Notes under the pieces: model-generated
The model's input: only the letters and a program-made list of their open reading frames with translations
What the model was told of the DNA's origin: nothing
Databases searched by the model: none
Origin: Allonocardiopsis opalescens
GTDB lineage: Bacteria > Actinomycetota > Actinomycetes > Streptosporangiales > Streptosporangiaceae
Reading direction: 5' to 3'
Length of the DNA: 64,000 nucleotides
Assembly (NCBI RefSeq): GCF_003002095.1
Contig: NZ_PVZC01000008.1
Location: 186,001 to 250,000 of the forward strand
Program-made: the position numbers and the translations under genes
In this document: positions 48,173-59,076 of the stretch, in pieces
How the letters are laid out: each line of letters starts with the position of its first letter
How positions within the stretch are numbered: position 1 is the first letter of the stretch

Positions 48173-49276
48173 TCAGGAGCGCCAGATCACCACGGCGGCG
48201 CAGTCGTCGTGCTGCCCCTTGCCGAGCTCGGCCACCAGCTGGGCCGCGCCTCTGCGGAAGCCCGCGGCCACCATGCGGTCGGCCGAGCCGAGCAGCCGGT
48301 CGATGCCGGCGTCGATGTCCTTTCCCGGCGCCTCGACCAGGCCGTCGGTGTAGAGCATGATCGCGTCGCCGTCGCGCAGCAGGCCGTAGGCGGACACCGG
48401 GTTCATCTCCGGCACCACGCCGAGCACGATCCCCTTGGCCTCGGTCATCCGCCAGGTGCCGCTGCCCGCGTCGAAGTGCGCGGCGGGCGGGTGCCCGGCG
48501 GAGCGCACGGCGTACTCGCCGGTGGCGAGGTCGATGCTGAGGTGGACGGCGGTCACGAAGCCCTCGCCGACCGCGGTGCGCATCAGGTAGTCGTTGCAGG
48601 CGCCGAGGTAGTCGGCGGCCGGGACCGCGCCGAGCAGCCCACCGAAGGCGCCCGACAGCAGCAGGGCCCGGGTGCCGGCGTCGACGCCCTTGCCCGACAC
48701 GTCGACCAGGGCGACCTCGACCGTGTCGCCGTTTCTGCTGGACACCACGAAGTCGCCGCCGAAGGAGGAGCCGCCCGCCTGTTCGAGCACGGCCTCGGCG
48801 CCCCAGCCGCGCGGCAGTTCGGGGAGCCTGCCCTGGTTGCGCAGGCGGTCGCGCAGCTCGATCAGCATCTGCTCGCCGCGCAGCCCGCGCACGCCGATCC
48901 GCTCGCGCACGCCCGCGAGCAGGTTGGCCAGCACGGCGGTGACGGCGATGGTGACCAGCAGCCCGGGCCCCACCTGGGTGAAGTCGAGCTGGAAGGCGGT
49001 GAAGCCCAGCACCGCGGTGACGACGGCCAGCAGGAAGGCCAGACTCTTGCGCTTGAGCAGCAGCCCGCCGGCCAGCACCGTCAGGATGACGGCGCTCGGC
49101 GGGAAGAGCGCCGGGGAGACGTAGACCGCGCCGAGCCCGATCCCCACCGCGAGCATCACGAGCGTGATCAGGACGATGCGGTAGCGGAACAGGAACTTGC
49201 GCCTGAATCTCGATACGGCTCGTCCGGCCAGCGCGCGGACACGGTGCGGGAAGGCGGGCGTGCTGCGGGAGTTCAT
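48173..49276 (-). CDS. Membrane-bound PP2C/SpoIIE-type serine phosphatase
   Basis: A 367-residue protein. The N-terminal 135 residues hold four or five membrane helices (IVLITLVMLAVGIGLGAVYV, ILTVLAGGLLLKRKSLAFLL, LLVTIAVTAVLANLLAGV). The SpoIIE phosphatase domain (about 150-365) has metal-binding Asp in SSFGGDFVVSSRNGDTVEVA, then VDVSGKGVDAGTRALLLSGA, RSAGHPPAAHFD, LRDGDAIMLYTDGLVEAPG and GQHDDCAAVVIW. Such phosphatases dephosphorylate anti-sigma-factor antagonists in stress signalling (RsbU type). It could feed the sigma factor at 29309, but nothing in the sequence ties them. Confidence 0.9.
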   Translation of the reverse strand: MNSRSTPAFPHRVRALAGRAVSRFRRKFLFRYRIVLITLVMLAVGIGLGAVYVSPALFPPSAVILTVLAGGLLLKRKSLAFLLAVVTAVLGFTAFQLDFTQVGPGLLVTIAVTAVLANLLAGVRERIGVRGLRGEQMLIELRDRLRNQGRLPELPRGWGAEAVLEQAGGSSFGGDFVVSSRNGDTVEVALVDVSGKGVDAGTRALLLSGAFGGLLGAVPAADYLGACNDYLMRTAVGEGFVTAVHLSIDLATGEYAVRSAGHPPAAHFDAGSGTWRMTEAKGIVLGVVPEMNPVSAYGLLRDGDAIMLYTDGLVEAPGKDIDAGIDRLLGSADRMVAAGFRRGAAQLVAELGKGQHDDCAAVVIWRS

Positions 49277-49445
49277 GATGGCCGCAGCGTAGCGGCCGGA
49301 GGTGCCCCGGCACAGCCAGCCACGGTCAGGCCCGGCGAAGACGCCCTTTTCGGCGGTGGGCGGCCGCGGCTACCTTCATTGGTGGCGGGCGGCGCTCCGC
49401 GCCCAACGGATCGACGGCCCGGCCGCGAGCGAAGGGGGCGTGCCG

Positions 49446-49637
49446 ATGGTCCAGGCCAAGCGCAGGATCACCGCCGAGGCCGCGATGCGGGTCCGCGACG
49501 TGTCGCGGCCGCGCGCCGAGTCCCCGGACGGGACGCCGCCCCCGGCGCCCGCGCCCGGCCCGGGCGGCGGTCGGGGGCGCCGGGGGCGCGGCGGGGGTCA
49601 GCCGGGCAGCGGCGGGAGCTCGCCGGAGTCCTCGTAG
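49446..49637 (+). CDS. Possible small basic protein
   Basis: A 63-residue open frame with GAAGGGGGC 7 bases before ATG 49446. The product begins VQAKRRITAEAAMRVRDVSR and ends in a Pro/Gly/Arg-rich tail, which is low complexity. It overlaps the convergent rpiB gene by 40 bases. No family recognised. The good ribosome-binding site supports it, the low-complexity tail does not. Confidence 0.35.
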   Translation: MVQAKRRITAEAAMRVRDVSRPRAESPDGTPPPAPAPGPGGGRGRRGRGGGQPGSGGSSPESS

Positions 49638-50068
49638 GCGCTGAGCATGCCGATGCGGCGGGTGTGCCGGGCCTCGCCGGAGTACGGGGTCTCCAGGAAG
49701 GTCCGTACGAAGGCGACGGCCTGCTCGGGCTCGTGCATCCGGGCGCCGATGGCGACGACGTTGGCGTCGTTGTGCTGCCGGGCCAGCTGGGCGGTCTGCT
49801 CGCTCCAGGCCAGCGCGGCCCGGACGCCGGCCACCTTGTTGGCCGCGATTTGCTCGCCGTTGCCCGAGCCGCCGATGACGACGCCCAGGCTGCCGGGGTC
49901 GGCCGCCACGGCCGCCGCGGCGCGCAGCACGAAGGGGGGGTAGTCGTCCTCGGGGTCGAAGCGGTCGGGGCCGCAGTCGCGGGGCTCGTGGCCTGCCGAG
50001 GCGAGCCAGGCTGCGAGCTTCTCCTTGAGTTCGTATCCGGCGTGGTCGGAGCCGAGGTAAACGCGCAC
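49598..50068 (-). CDS. rpiB: Ribose 5-phosphate isomerase B
   Basis: A 156-residue RpiB/LacB enzyme that interconverts ribose 5-phosphate and ribulose 5-phosphate in the pentose phosphate pathway. The N-terminus MRVYLGSDHAGYELKEKLA is diagnostic. VVIGGSGNGEQIAANKVAG near 63 is the loop form seen in mycobacterial enzymes, and LARQHNDANVVAIGARMHE near 94 holds active-site His/Asn/Arg residues. It sits upstream of the mycothiol-dependent nitroreductase and pepN, as in Mycobacterium tuberculosis (Rv2465c-Rv2467). Confidence 0.94.
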   Translation of the reverse strand: MRVYLGSDHAGYELKEKLAAWLASAGHEPRDCGPDRFDPEDDYPPFVLRAAAAVAADPGSLGVVIGGSGNGEQIAANKVAGVRAALAWSEQTAQLARQHNDANVVAIGARMHEPEQAVAFVRTFLETPYSGEARHTRRIGMLSAYEDSGELPPLPG

Positions 50069-50213
50069 GGCCCTAGTGTGGCAGGTCGCCCGGGCGCCGC
50101 GCCGCCCGGCGGCCCGTGTCGGGGCGCGCCTCGTTACGTCGGCGCCCGCCTCGTCACGTCGGCGCCCGCCGCGGCGCGGGCCGCCCGCCGAGGGGGCGGG
50201 CGGCCCGGACCGG

Positions 50214-50369
50214 TCAGCCCCAGTGCGGCGGCCGGTCCTCGGCGTAGCGGTCGTCGTCGCCGCCGGACCGCCACTCGCCCCAGCCCGTGTCGATGTCGTC
50301 GCGGGTCTGGTCGGGCAGGATCTCGATGTCGTCGTCGAGGTCGACGACGCGCTCGTCGTCAGGGTTCAT
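50214..50369 (-). CDS. 51-residue acidic protein, conserved actinobacterial type
   Basis: A small gene with GGGAGGA 3 bases before ATG 50369. The product is MNPDDERVVDLDDDIEILP, then a T-R-D-D-I-D-T-G-W-G-E-W motif and an end of DDDRYAEDRPPHWG. The pattern Q-T-x-D-D-x-D-x-G-W-G followed by D-R-P-P-H-W is one I recognise from many short actinobacterial proteins with no known function. It lies between rpiB and the nitroreductase, all on the same strand. Confidence 0.75.
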   Translation of the reverse strand: MNPDDERVVDLDDDIEILPDQTRDDIDTGWGEWRSGGDDDRYAEDRPPHWG

Positions 50370-50390
50370 CGGTCCTCCCAGCCGGGTGCG

Positions 50391-51011
50391 TCAGTCGAAG
50401 ACCGGCTCGCGGTCGCGGCTGCGCTTGAGTTCGTAGAAGCCGTCGGTGCCCGCCACCAGCAGCACGCCGTCGTACAGCCGGCCCGCCGCCTCGCCGCGCG
50501 GGATCGGCGTGACCACGGGCCCGAAGAACGCGACGTCGCCGATCGCGATCACGGGGGTGCCGACCTCGTATCCGACCCGGTCCATGCCGTTGCGGTGCGA
50601 GGCCCGCAGCGCCTCATCGTAGGCGGTGGACTCGGCGGCGTCAGCGAGTTCGGCGGGCAGCTCGGCCTCGGCCAGCGCCGCCAGGATCGTCTCGCGGTTC
50701 TTGGGCATCTTCTCGTGGTGGAAGCGGGTGCCCAGCGCGGTGTACAGGCGGCCGAGCACCTGCGGGCCGAAGCGCTGCTCAGCGGCGATGGCGACGCGCA
50801 CCGGACCCCAGCCCTCGGCCATCAGCCGCTGGTACTGCTCGGGGAGATCGCGGCCCTCGTTGAGCACCGAGAGGCTCATCACATGCCAGCGCGGCTGCAC
50901 CGGGCGCACCTCGGTGACCTCCAGCAGCCACCGGGACGCGATCCACGCCCAGGGGCAGAGCGGATCGAACCAGAAGTCGACGGGCGTTGGTTCCGACTCG
51001 GTCGCGGTCAT
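50391..51011 (-). CDS. Mycothiol-dependent nitroreductase-type DsbA-fold protein (Rv2466c-like)
   Basis: A 206-residue thioredoxin-fold oxidoreductase. The redox site is CPWAW in DFWFDPLCPWAWIASRWLLE (Cys near 19). Other conserved parts are WHVMSLSVLNEGRDLPEQYQ near 42, then FHHEKMPKNRETILAAL near 97 and VGTPVIAIGDVAFFGPVVTP near 149 (cis-Pro loop VGTPV). Rv2466c of M. tuberculosis reduces nitroaromatics with mycothiol and protects against oxidative stress; this is its obvious counterpart. ATG 51011 follows GGAGAG. It is divergent from pepN. Confidence 0.92.
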   Translation of the reverse strand: MTATESEPTPVDFWFDPLCPWAWIASRWLLEVTEVRPVQPRWHVMSLSVLNEGRDLPEQYQRLMAEGWGPVRVAIAAEQRFGPQVLGRLYTALGTRFHHEKMPKNRETILAALAEAELPAELADAAESTAYDEALRASHRNGMDRVGYEVGTPVIAIGDVAFFGPVVTPIPRGEAAGRLYDGVLLVAGTDGFYELKRSRDREPVFD

Positions 51012-51296
51012 GGCCGGCTCTCCTCAACTCGGTTGGCGTCGCGTCGTCGCGGCGCCGCCCCGCCCCGACCCCGGGGTCGGCGGGAGCCGCGCCATCCACG
51101 CTAACCGAGGCCCGCGGCTCCCCATTCCGCCGCCGCGCATGGCAGGATTCGCCAGACGGCGCCCGAGGGCTGCCACACTGGCGGGGGCCAGGGCGCCGAA
51201 GCGTCCGGCCCGGGTCCCGCGAACCCGGGGCCCGCAGCCCCGGAAGCTGCGAACCTGGACATAACGACGAACGCACACCACATGGAGGGGGTCGAC

Positions 51297-53858
<2,562 letters not shown>

Positions 53859-53876
53859 TCGAAAACCGGGCACGTT

Positions 53877-53905
53877 GGGCCCCGCACGGCATCCGTGCGG
53901 GGCCC
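53877..53905. terminator. Bidirectional terminator between pepN and the Rpn-type genes
   Basis: GGGCCCCGCACGG, loop CAT, CCGTGCGGGGCCC: a perfect 13-bp stem, 18 bases after the pepN stop and 28 bases beyond the end of the minus-strand gene at 53934. Confidence 0.75.
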
Positions 53906-53933
53906 GACGGTTTCCTGCGATTGGACTGTGCGC

Positions 53934-54152
53934 TCAGGTGAACAGTTCTTCGACGCTTTCCACGGTGGCCACCCGGTGCAACCAGGCGTCCAGCAGTTCT
54001 TCGTCCCGGCACGACTCGATGCATGCACGCATCTCGTCGGGGATCATGAACCCACGCGCATCGAGGATCGTGAGAAGCGCCCTGGCCTCTCCCTTGAGTT
54101 CTCCCTTTTTCACGTAGCCCTGGATGAACTCGCTCGTGTAATCGACGGTCAT
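53934..54152 (-). CDS. Stand-alone C-terminal domain of an Rpn-like nuclease (tandem partial copy)
   Basis: A 72-residue protein starting 12 bases after the stop of the full-length gene upstream. It matches the last 68 residues of that protein throughout: VKKGELKGEARALLTILDAR against VEKGELKGEAKSVLRVLTSR, then IESCRDEELLDAWLHRVATV against IESCRDEEQLDIWLDRVATV, ending VEELFT against VDDLFR. At DNA level 25 bases are identical (53998-54022 and 54229-54253, 231 bases apart). No ribosome-binding site is seen, so it would be translated by coupling. It could be a decayed duplicate, but the frame is intact. In E. coli Rpn proteins the separate C-terminal domain is an antitoxin-like partner, which makes this arrangement interesting. 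Confidence 0.7.
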   Translation of the reverse strand: MTVDYTSEFIQGYVKKGELKGEARALLTILDARGFMIPDEMRACIESCRDEELLDAWLHRVATVESVEELFT

Positions 54153-54164
54153 CGCATCGGATGA

Positions 54165-55013
54165 TCAGCGGAACAGATCGTCCACGTGCTCCACCGTCGC
54201 CACCCGGTCCAACCAGATGTCCAACTGCTCTTCGTCCCGGCACGACTCGATGCGCGCACGCGCCGCATCCGACACCGCCACACCTCGCGACGTAAGCACC
54301 CTCAGGACCGATTTGGCCTCACCTTTGAGCTCACCCTTCTCCACATAGCGCCGGGTGAAGTCGCTCATGTACTCGAACTTCTCGGTCTCCAAGACGGCCT
54401 CCAGGTACTCCAGGGCGGCTCCGGAGAGCTGCGAAAGTATGTATTGAGTGTAGAGACGCGCACGGTCGCGGTCGACCGCGTCCAGTCCGTCCATGACCGC
54501 GTCGAGGACGACGCGGTCATCGTTGCCGTGGGCGAGAGCCGAGAGCAAGGCCAGGCCGGGCGCATTCCTGACCTGCTCCGGGTCGTGGACGACCGGGACG
54601 GACTCCGGGCCGACGACGAGCGGGTGCAGCACCCATTCGGGGTGTCCGACCCGGATGGGCTGGGCGCACCACCGTCCTACGGCCGCGTCGGGGCAGACCA
54701 CGAGGAGCACGGTCGGGCAGCGCAGCCGGGCGTGCAATGTGGTCAGGTAGACCGGCCAGCTGCGGCGCTTGACGCTGTCGCGGCCGCGCTGCACCTCAAC
54801 GATGACCGCCATGACCGGGGCGTCGTTCCGGAGTGTTATCACGGCGTCGGCACGGAATTCCACCGGATTCACTTCGGGGAGGTCCGTCGATTCCAGGCAG
54901 GTCCGGGTGTACTCCGGAATCGGCAGATCGAACACTCCTTTTAGGAGTTTCGGTGCCGTCGCGGGGTCGTCCCGGAACAGATCGATGAGCAATTCATGCT
55001 CGCGAGTGGGCAT
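54165..55013 (-). CDS. Rpn-like PD-(D/E)XK nuclease family protein
   Basis: A 282-residue protein of an actinobacterial family related to Rpn/YhgA transposase-like nucleases. The nuclease core is at about 45-110: VNPVEFRADAVITLRNDAPV, then MAVIVEVQRGRDSVKRRSWP (acidic Asp, then Glu-x-Gln in place of the usual Glu-x-Lys) and VYLTTLHARLRCPTVLLVVC. A middle helical part (about 150-210) leads to a short C-terminal helical domain with an internal Met (YMSDFTRRYVEKGELKGEAK). ATG 55013 has no ribosome-binding site but a TAGCGT box 6 bases upstream, so the message is probably leaderless. The gene is less GC-rich than its neighbours, suggesting transfer. Related E. coli proteins act in recombination or phage defence. 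Confidence 0.75.
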   Translation of the reverse strand: MPTREHELLIDLFRDDPATAPKLLKGVFDLPIPEYTRTCLESTDLPEVNPVEFRADAVITLRNDAPVMAVIVEVQRGRDSVKRRSWPVYLTTLHARLRCPTVLLVVCPDAAVGRWCAQPIRVGHPEWVLHPLVVGPESVPVVHDPEQVRNAPGLALLSALAHGNDDRVVLDAVMDGLDAVDRDRARLYTQYILSQLSGAALEYLEAVLETEKFEYMSDFTRRYVEKGELKGEAKSVLRVLTSRGVAVSDAARARIESCRDEEQLDIWLDRVATVEHVDDLFR

Positions 55014-55019
55014 GCGAAA

Positions 55020-55025
55020 ACGCTA
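55020..55025 (-). promoter_or_regulatory. TAGCGT -10 box, probable leaderless promoter of the Rpn-like gene
   Basis: On the minus strand TAGCGT is followed by TTTCGC and then ATG (55013), so the A of the start codon would be the transcription start. No Shine-Dalgarno sequence is present and the upstream 100 bases are AT-rich. Confidence 0.5.
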
Positions 55026-55145
55026 GCAGCACTCCGATGCGCATTCGCCATGCCAAATCCACAAACGATCACCGATATTCAAGAATGCCCGGAATGTTGC
55101 CGGCGAACTACGCGAATGCGACGAAAATTCGGCGAGAAAACTGTT

Positions 55146-57188
55146 TCACGTCTGCGGCAGCGAGCCGTCGTCCGGCCACGGGAGGGTGGCGGCAGCCTCG
55201 GGGAGGCGGGGCAGGTCCTCCAGGAGGACGGGGCGGCCGTCCGTGGACGACAGCGGGACCCGCCAGTTGGGGTACTCGGTGCTGGTGCCCGGGACGTTCT
55301 GGATGCGGCGGTCGCCGACGAGGTCGTTGAGGGCGATGCCGACGAGGCGGCACGGGGTGCGGGCCAGGTAGGCGTGCAGGGCGCGGATGGTGGCGGTGAG
55401 GTCGGCGCCGGGTTCGAGCAGGCCGAGGGCGGCGAGTTCGCGGCGCCAGGCGGCGACCTGGGCCTCGGCCTCGGCGAGTTCCTCGGCGGCGGGGCGGGCG
55501 AGCAGGCCGAGGCGGGCGCGGAGTTCGACGTGGTCGGAGGTGAGGTAGTCGGCGGCGGGCGGGAGGTCGTGGGTGGCGACGGTGGCCAGGCAGTCGCGGC
55601 GCCACTCCCCCGGCGCGGCCGGGGTGCCGTCGGGTTCGCGCTCGAACCACAGCACCGAGGTGCCCAGCACGCCGCGCTCGGCCAGGTGCTCGCGCACCCA
55701 CGGCTCGACGGTGCCGAGGTCCTCGCCGATGACCAGCGCCTCGTTCTGCTGCGCCACCAGGGCGAGCGTGCCGACCAGGCCCTCGTGGTCGTAGCGCACG
55801 TAGGTGCCGTCCTTGGGCGAGGCGCCCTCCGGCGTCCACCAGAGGCGGAACAGGCCCATGACGTGGTCGACCCGGATGCCGCCGGCGTGCCGCAGCGCCT
55901 GGCGCAGCTGGAGGGCCAGCGGCGCGTAGCCGGCGGCGGCCAGCCGGCCGGGGTGCCAGGGCGGCTGGCCCCAGTTCTGGCCCTGCTGGTTGAACTCGTC
56001 GGGGGGCGCGCCGACGGTGATGCCGCCCGCGATCGCGTCCTGGTACATCCACGCGTCGGCCCCGCCGGGCTGCACGCCGACGGCGAGGTCGTGCACGATC
56101 CCCACCGGCATGCCGGCGGCGCGGGCGGCGCCCTGCGCGGATTCGAGCTGCTCGTCCAGCAGCCACTGCACCCAGCGGTGGAAGTCGGCGGCCGGCCAGC
56201 GCTCCGCCGCCGTCTCCGGGCGCACGGCGGCGACGTCGCGCAGCTCGGCCGGCCAGGCGCGGTAGTCGGTGCCGTGCTGCTCGGCGATGGCGCACCAGGC
56301 GGCGTAGCCGTCGACGCAGGCGCCCTCGCGGCGCAGGTAGGCGCGGTAGCGCGCCTCGCGCTCGGGCGAGCGCGGCACCCGGTACAGCGCCTCCAGGGCG
56401 GCGCGCTTGGCCGCCCACACGGCGTCGCGGTCGATCAGCTCGGCGGTGGCCGAGGCGGCGCGCAGCGGCGCCGACAGCCGCGCGATCCGCTCGCGCTCGG
56501 CGGAGTCGAGGCCGGCGTACTCGGGCACGTCCTCGATCCGCAGGTACAGCGGGCTGACGTAGCGGCGGCTGACCGGCAGGTAGGGCGAGGGCTCGATCCG
56601 GCCGGCGGGCTCGGTGGCGTGCACCGGGTTGATCAGCACGAAGCCGGCGCCGTGCTCGCGGGCGCTCCAGTCGGCCACGGTGGCCAGGTCGCGCAGGTCG
56701 CCGAAGGACCACGAGCCGCGGGAGCGCACGGAGTACAGCTGCGCCATCAGCCCCCAGGCCCGCGCCCGGCCCAGCGCGGGCGGCGGGGAGAGCCGGTCGG
56801 GCACGACCAGCAGCGGCGCCGACTCCTCGCCCGCCGCGCCGGCACCGGCCCGCTTGGCGTGCAGCCGGTGGAAGCCGAGCGGCAGCGCGCCCAGGTCGGA
56901 GAGCTCGGCGCCGTCGGCGTCCACCACAGACAGCGCGGTGCCCTCGGGCACCGGCGGCTCCAGTGGCCGGCCCCGGCGCAGCACCACGGCGGGCGGCAGC
57001 AGCCGGCGCTCGCGTTCGGCGCGCAGCCGGGCCAGCGCCTCGGCCGGGCGCGTGGCGTCGACCCCGAGCGCGCCGAGCACGCACCGCAGGGTCTCGGGGG
57101 ACACGTCGACGGGGCGGCCGCTCCAGTCGTCGTAGCTGACGGCGACGCCGTGCTCGCGGGCGAGCTCGGCCAGTTGGTGATCGGTCAC
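55146..57188 (-). CDS. malQ: 4-alpha-glucanotransferase (GH77)
   Basis: A 680-residue amylomaltase, which transfers alpha-1,4-glucan segments between maltodextrins. The start is GTG 57188 (VTDHQLAELAREHGVAV). The actinobacterial N-terminal domain (about 1-140) precedes the catalytic barrel: AWGLMAQLYSVRSRGSWSFG near 145, then GFVLINPVHATEPAGRIEPS, SPYLPVSRRYVSPLYLRIED, the nucleophile Asp in IRVDHVMGLFRLWW, the acid/base Glu in LVIGEDLGTVEPWVREHL, and the third acid in TVATHDLPPAADYL. The C-terminus has NVPGTSTEYPNWR. Cytoplasmic, in maltodextrin and glycogen turnover. No other glycogen gene is adjacent. It is 69 bases upstream of nothing related; the amidase gene follows on the same strand before it. 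Confidence 0.95.
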   Translation of the reverse strand: MTDHQLAELAREHGVAVSYDDWSGRPVDVSPETLRCVLGALGVDATRPAEALARLRAERERRLLPPAVVLRRGRPLEPPVPEGTALSVVDADGAELSDLGALPLGFHRLHAKRAGAGAAGEESAPLLVVPDRLSPPPALGRARAWGLMAQLYSVRSRGSWSFGDLRDLATVADWSAREHGAGFVLINPVHATEPAGRIEPSPYLPVSRRYVSPLYLRIEDVPEYAGLDSAERERIARLSAPLRAASATAELIDRDAVWAAKRAALEALYRVPRSPEREARYRAYLRREGACVDGYAAWCAIAEQHGTDYRAWPAELRDVAAVRPETAAERWPAADFHRWVQWLLDEQLESAQGAARAAGMPVGIVHDLAVGVQPGGADAWMYQDAIAGGITVGAPPDEFNQQGQNWGQPPWHPGRLAAAGYAPLALQLRQALRHAGGIRVDHVMGLFRLWWTPEGASPKDGTYVRYDHEGLVGTLALVAQQNEALVIGEDLGTVEPWVREHLAERGVLGTSVLWFEREPDGTPAAPGEWRRDCLATVATHDLPPAADYLTSDHVELRARLGLLARPAAEELAEAEAQVAAWRRELAALGLLEPGADLTATIRALHAYLARTPCRLVGIALNDLVGDRRIQNVPGTSTEYPNWRVPLSSTDGRPVLLEDLPRLPEAAATLPWPDDGSLPQT

Positions 57189-57281
57189 CGCGCCATCATC
57201 GCCGCTCGTGCCGCCCGCTGTCCGCACGACGGGCGCGCCGGGCGGCGATTTCGTCGGTTCACGGCCAGCGCCGGGCGGACC

Positions 57282-58709
57282 TCACCACATCGGGGGCGTG
57301 CGGTGCGCCCAGGGCCGGGCCGCCTCCAGCTGCGCCGACAGCGAGATCAGCGTCTTCTCGTCGCCGGTGCGCCCGGCCAGCATCATCCCGATGGGCAGTC
57401 CGTCCGCGGTCCACTCGGTGGGCACGCTGACGGCCGGCTGGCCGGTGACGTTGTAGGGCGCCGGGTAGCCGGCGAACCTCTTGATCCGGTCGAACTCCTC
57501 GGCGGGGTCGCCGGTCTCGGTGAAGTGGCCGATCGGCGCGGGCGGCTGGGCGATCGTCGGGTTGAGCACCGCGTCGTAGGACTCCAGCAGCGGCAGCGCG
57601 GCGCGCACGGCGTTCTGCAGGGCGGCGGTGGCGGCGACGTACTCGGCCGCCGACAGCCGCCGGCCGCGCTCCAGCAGCCAGCGGGTGAGCGGTTCGAGCC
57701 GGTCCACCTGGTCGTCGGTGACCGGGTACAGGCTCGGCATCGTCGCCCAGACCTTCTCGAACTGCGGGATCAGGTCGGCCGGGAAGGGGCTGTCGATGTC
57801 GGTGACCTCGTGGCCGAGCTCCACCAGCAGCTTGGAGGTCTCCTCGTAGGCGGCCATCACGTCGGGGTGGACCTCGGAGCCGGGCACGGTGGTGGTGGCG
57901 AAGCGGGCGATGCGCAGCCGGCCGGGCTCGCGCTCGGCGTAGCCGAGGAAGGTCTCCCCCGGGGGTGGCGGCGGCGCGGTGTAGAGGTCGCCGGGCCGCT
58001 GGACCAGCATGGCGTCCAGCAGCCAGGCGGCGTCGCGCACCGTGCGGGCCAGCGGCCCCGCGGTGCCCAGGCCGATCAGGTCGGGGGCGACCGGCGCCTT
58101 GCTGATGCGCCCCCGGGTGGGCTTGATGCCGAACAGGCCGCAGGCCGAGCACGGGATGCGCACGGAGCCGCCGCCGTCGCTGCCCTGGGCGATCGGGGCG
58201 AGCCCGGCGGCCACGGCGGCGGCCGCGCCGCCGCTGGAGCCGCCGGCCGAGCGGCCGAGGTCCCAGGGCGTGCGGGCGGGCGGGGCGACGCCGTTCTCGG
58301 TGTGGCAGCTCAGCCCGAACTCGGGGGTGTTGGTCTTGCCGAGCACCACGATGCCGGCGGCGCGCAGCCGGGCCACCACGGCGTCGTCGACGGGTGCGAC
58401 GAAGTCGGTGAAGACCTTGCTGCCCCAGGTGAGCCGGACGCCGGCCAGCATGTCGAGGTCCTTGATCGGCACGGGCAGGCCGAGCAGCGGCGGGAGCGCG
58501 GCCGGATCGGCGGCCGCGCGCAGCCGGCGCTCGGCCTCGGCGGCCTGCTCGCGGGCCAGGTCGGGGGTGACGGTGACGAAGGCGCCCAGCCGCGCGTCCA
58601 GCCGGTCGATGCGCTCCAGGTAGTGCTCGGTGACGTCGACGGGCGACAGCTCGCCGGCGCGCATCGCGGCGCTGAGTTCGATCGCGGTGAGGTCGTGGAT
58701 CTGCGGCAC
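57282..58709 (-). CDS. Amidase signature (AS) family enzyme
   Basis: A 475-residue amidase. The Ser-cisSer-Lys triad is Lys83 (LPVPIKDLDMLAG), Ser158 (GRSAGGSSGGAAAAVAAG) and nucleophile Ser182 (QGSDGGGSVRIPCSACGLFG), with the normal spacing. Other features are VVLGKTNTPEFGLSCHTENG near 121 and NVTGQPAVSVPTEW near 425. The enzyme hydrolyses carboxamides, but the AS family ranges from GatA to nylon and fatty amide hydrolases and the substrate cannot be told. GatB and GatC are not here, so it is not a tRNA amidotransferase subunit. It stands alone upstream of malQ on the same strand. Confidence 0.93.
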   Translation of the reverse strand: MPQIHDLTAIELSAAMRAGELSPVDVTEHYLERIDRLDARLGAFVTVTPDLAREQAAEAERRLRAAADPAALPPLLGLPVPIKDLDMLAGVRLTWGSKVFTDFVAPVDDAVVARLRAAGIVVLGKTNTPEFGLSCHTENGVAPPARTPWDLGRSAGGSSGGAAAAVAAGLAPIAQGSDGGGSVRIPCSACGLFGIKPTRGRISKAPVAPDLIGLGTAGPLARTVRDAAWLLDAMLVQRPGDLYTAPPPPPGETFLGYAEREPGRLRIARFATTTVPGSEVHPDVMAAYEETSKLLVELGHEVTDIDSPFPADLIPQFEKVWATMPSLYPVTDDQVDRLEPLTRWLLERGRRLSAAEYVAATAALQNAVRAALPLLESYDAVLNPTIAQPPAPIGHFTETGDPAEEFDRIKRFAGYPAPYNVTGQPAVSVPTEWTADGLPIGMMLAGRTGDEKTLISLSAQLEAARPWAHRTPPMW

Positions 58710-59076
58710 GAGGGCACGCTACGGCATCGGGCGCGGGGCAGGGAGGGCGGCTTGGCCGACTCCGGCCGCACGAAATACCCCGCGACCCGTTCTCGTCGCA
58801 TTGACGAAAGCGGATGATCGCGGTGGAATACTTGCGGTGAGTGACGAGGGGGGTAGTGAGGGGGTCCGGCGAGATCACCGGTTCTCCGGAGATCTTCGCC
58901 CGAACCGGTGAACGCCGCCGGAGACGGCGGTCGCGGTTCCACAGCAACGTGTGTGTCTCTAGAGAATGGCTAGAATGCTAGCTGTTCCCCGGATTCGTCC
59001 GACGCACACGCTACAGGTCATGCCTCGGCGGGGTACAAAAGTGTGGTCCCGCCCCTACTAGGCATCCCTCACACCG
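58710..59076. other. Divergent intergenic region with a cluster of CTAG sites
   Basis: About 370 bases without a gene. Three CTAG tetramers lie within 23 bases (58959-58981), reading CTAGAGAATGG-CTAGAATG-CTAG; the middle one contains TAGAAT, a possible -10 box. CTAG is rare in such GC-rich DNA. Upstream, GGTTCTCCGGAGATC and CCGAACCGG give short dyads. Confidence 0.45.

Noticed and set aside
54996-58817. 1273-codon plus-strand open frame opposite malQ and the amidase gene
   Set aside because: A shadow frame produced by GC-rich codons of two well-defined minus-strand genes; its product has no domain and a Gly/Ala/Val/Arg-rich composition.
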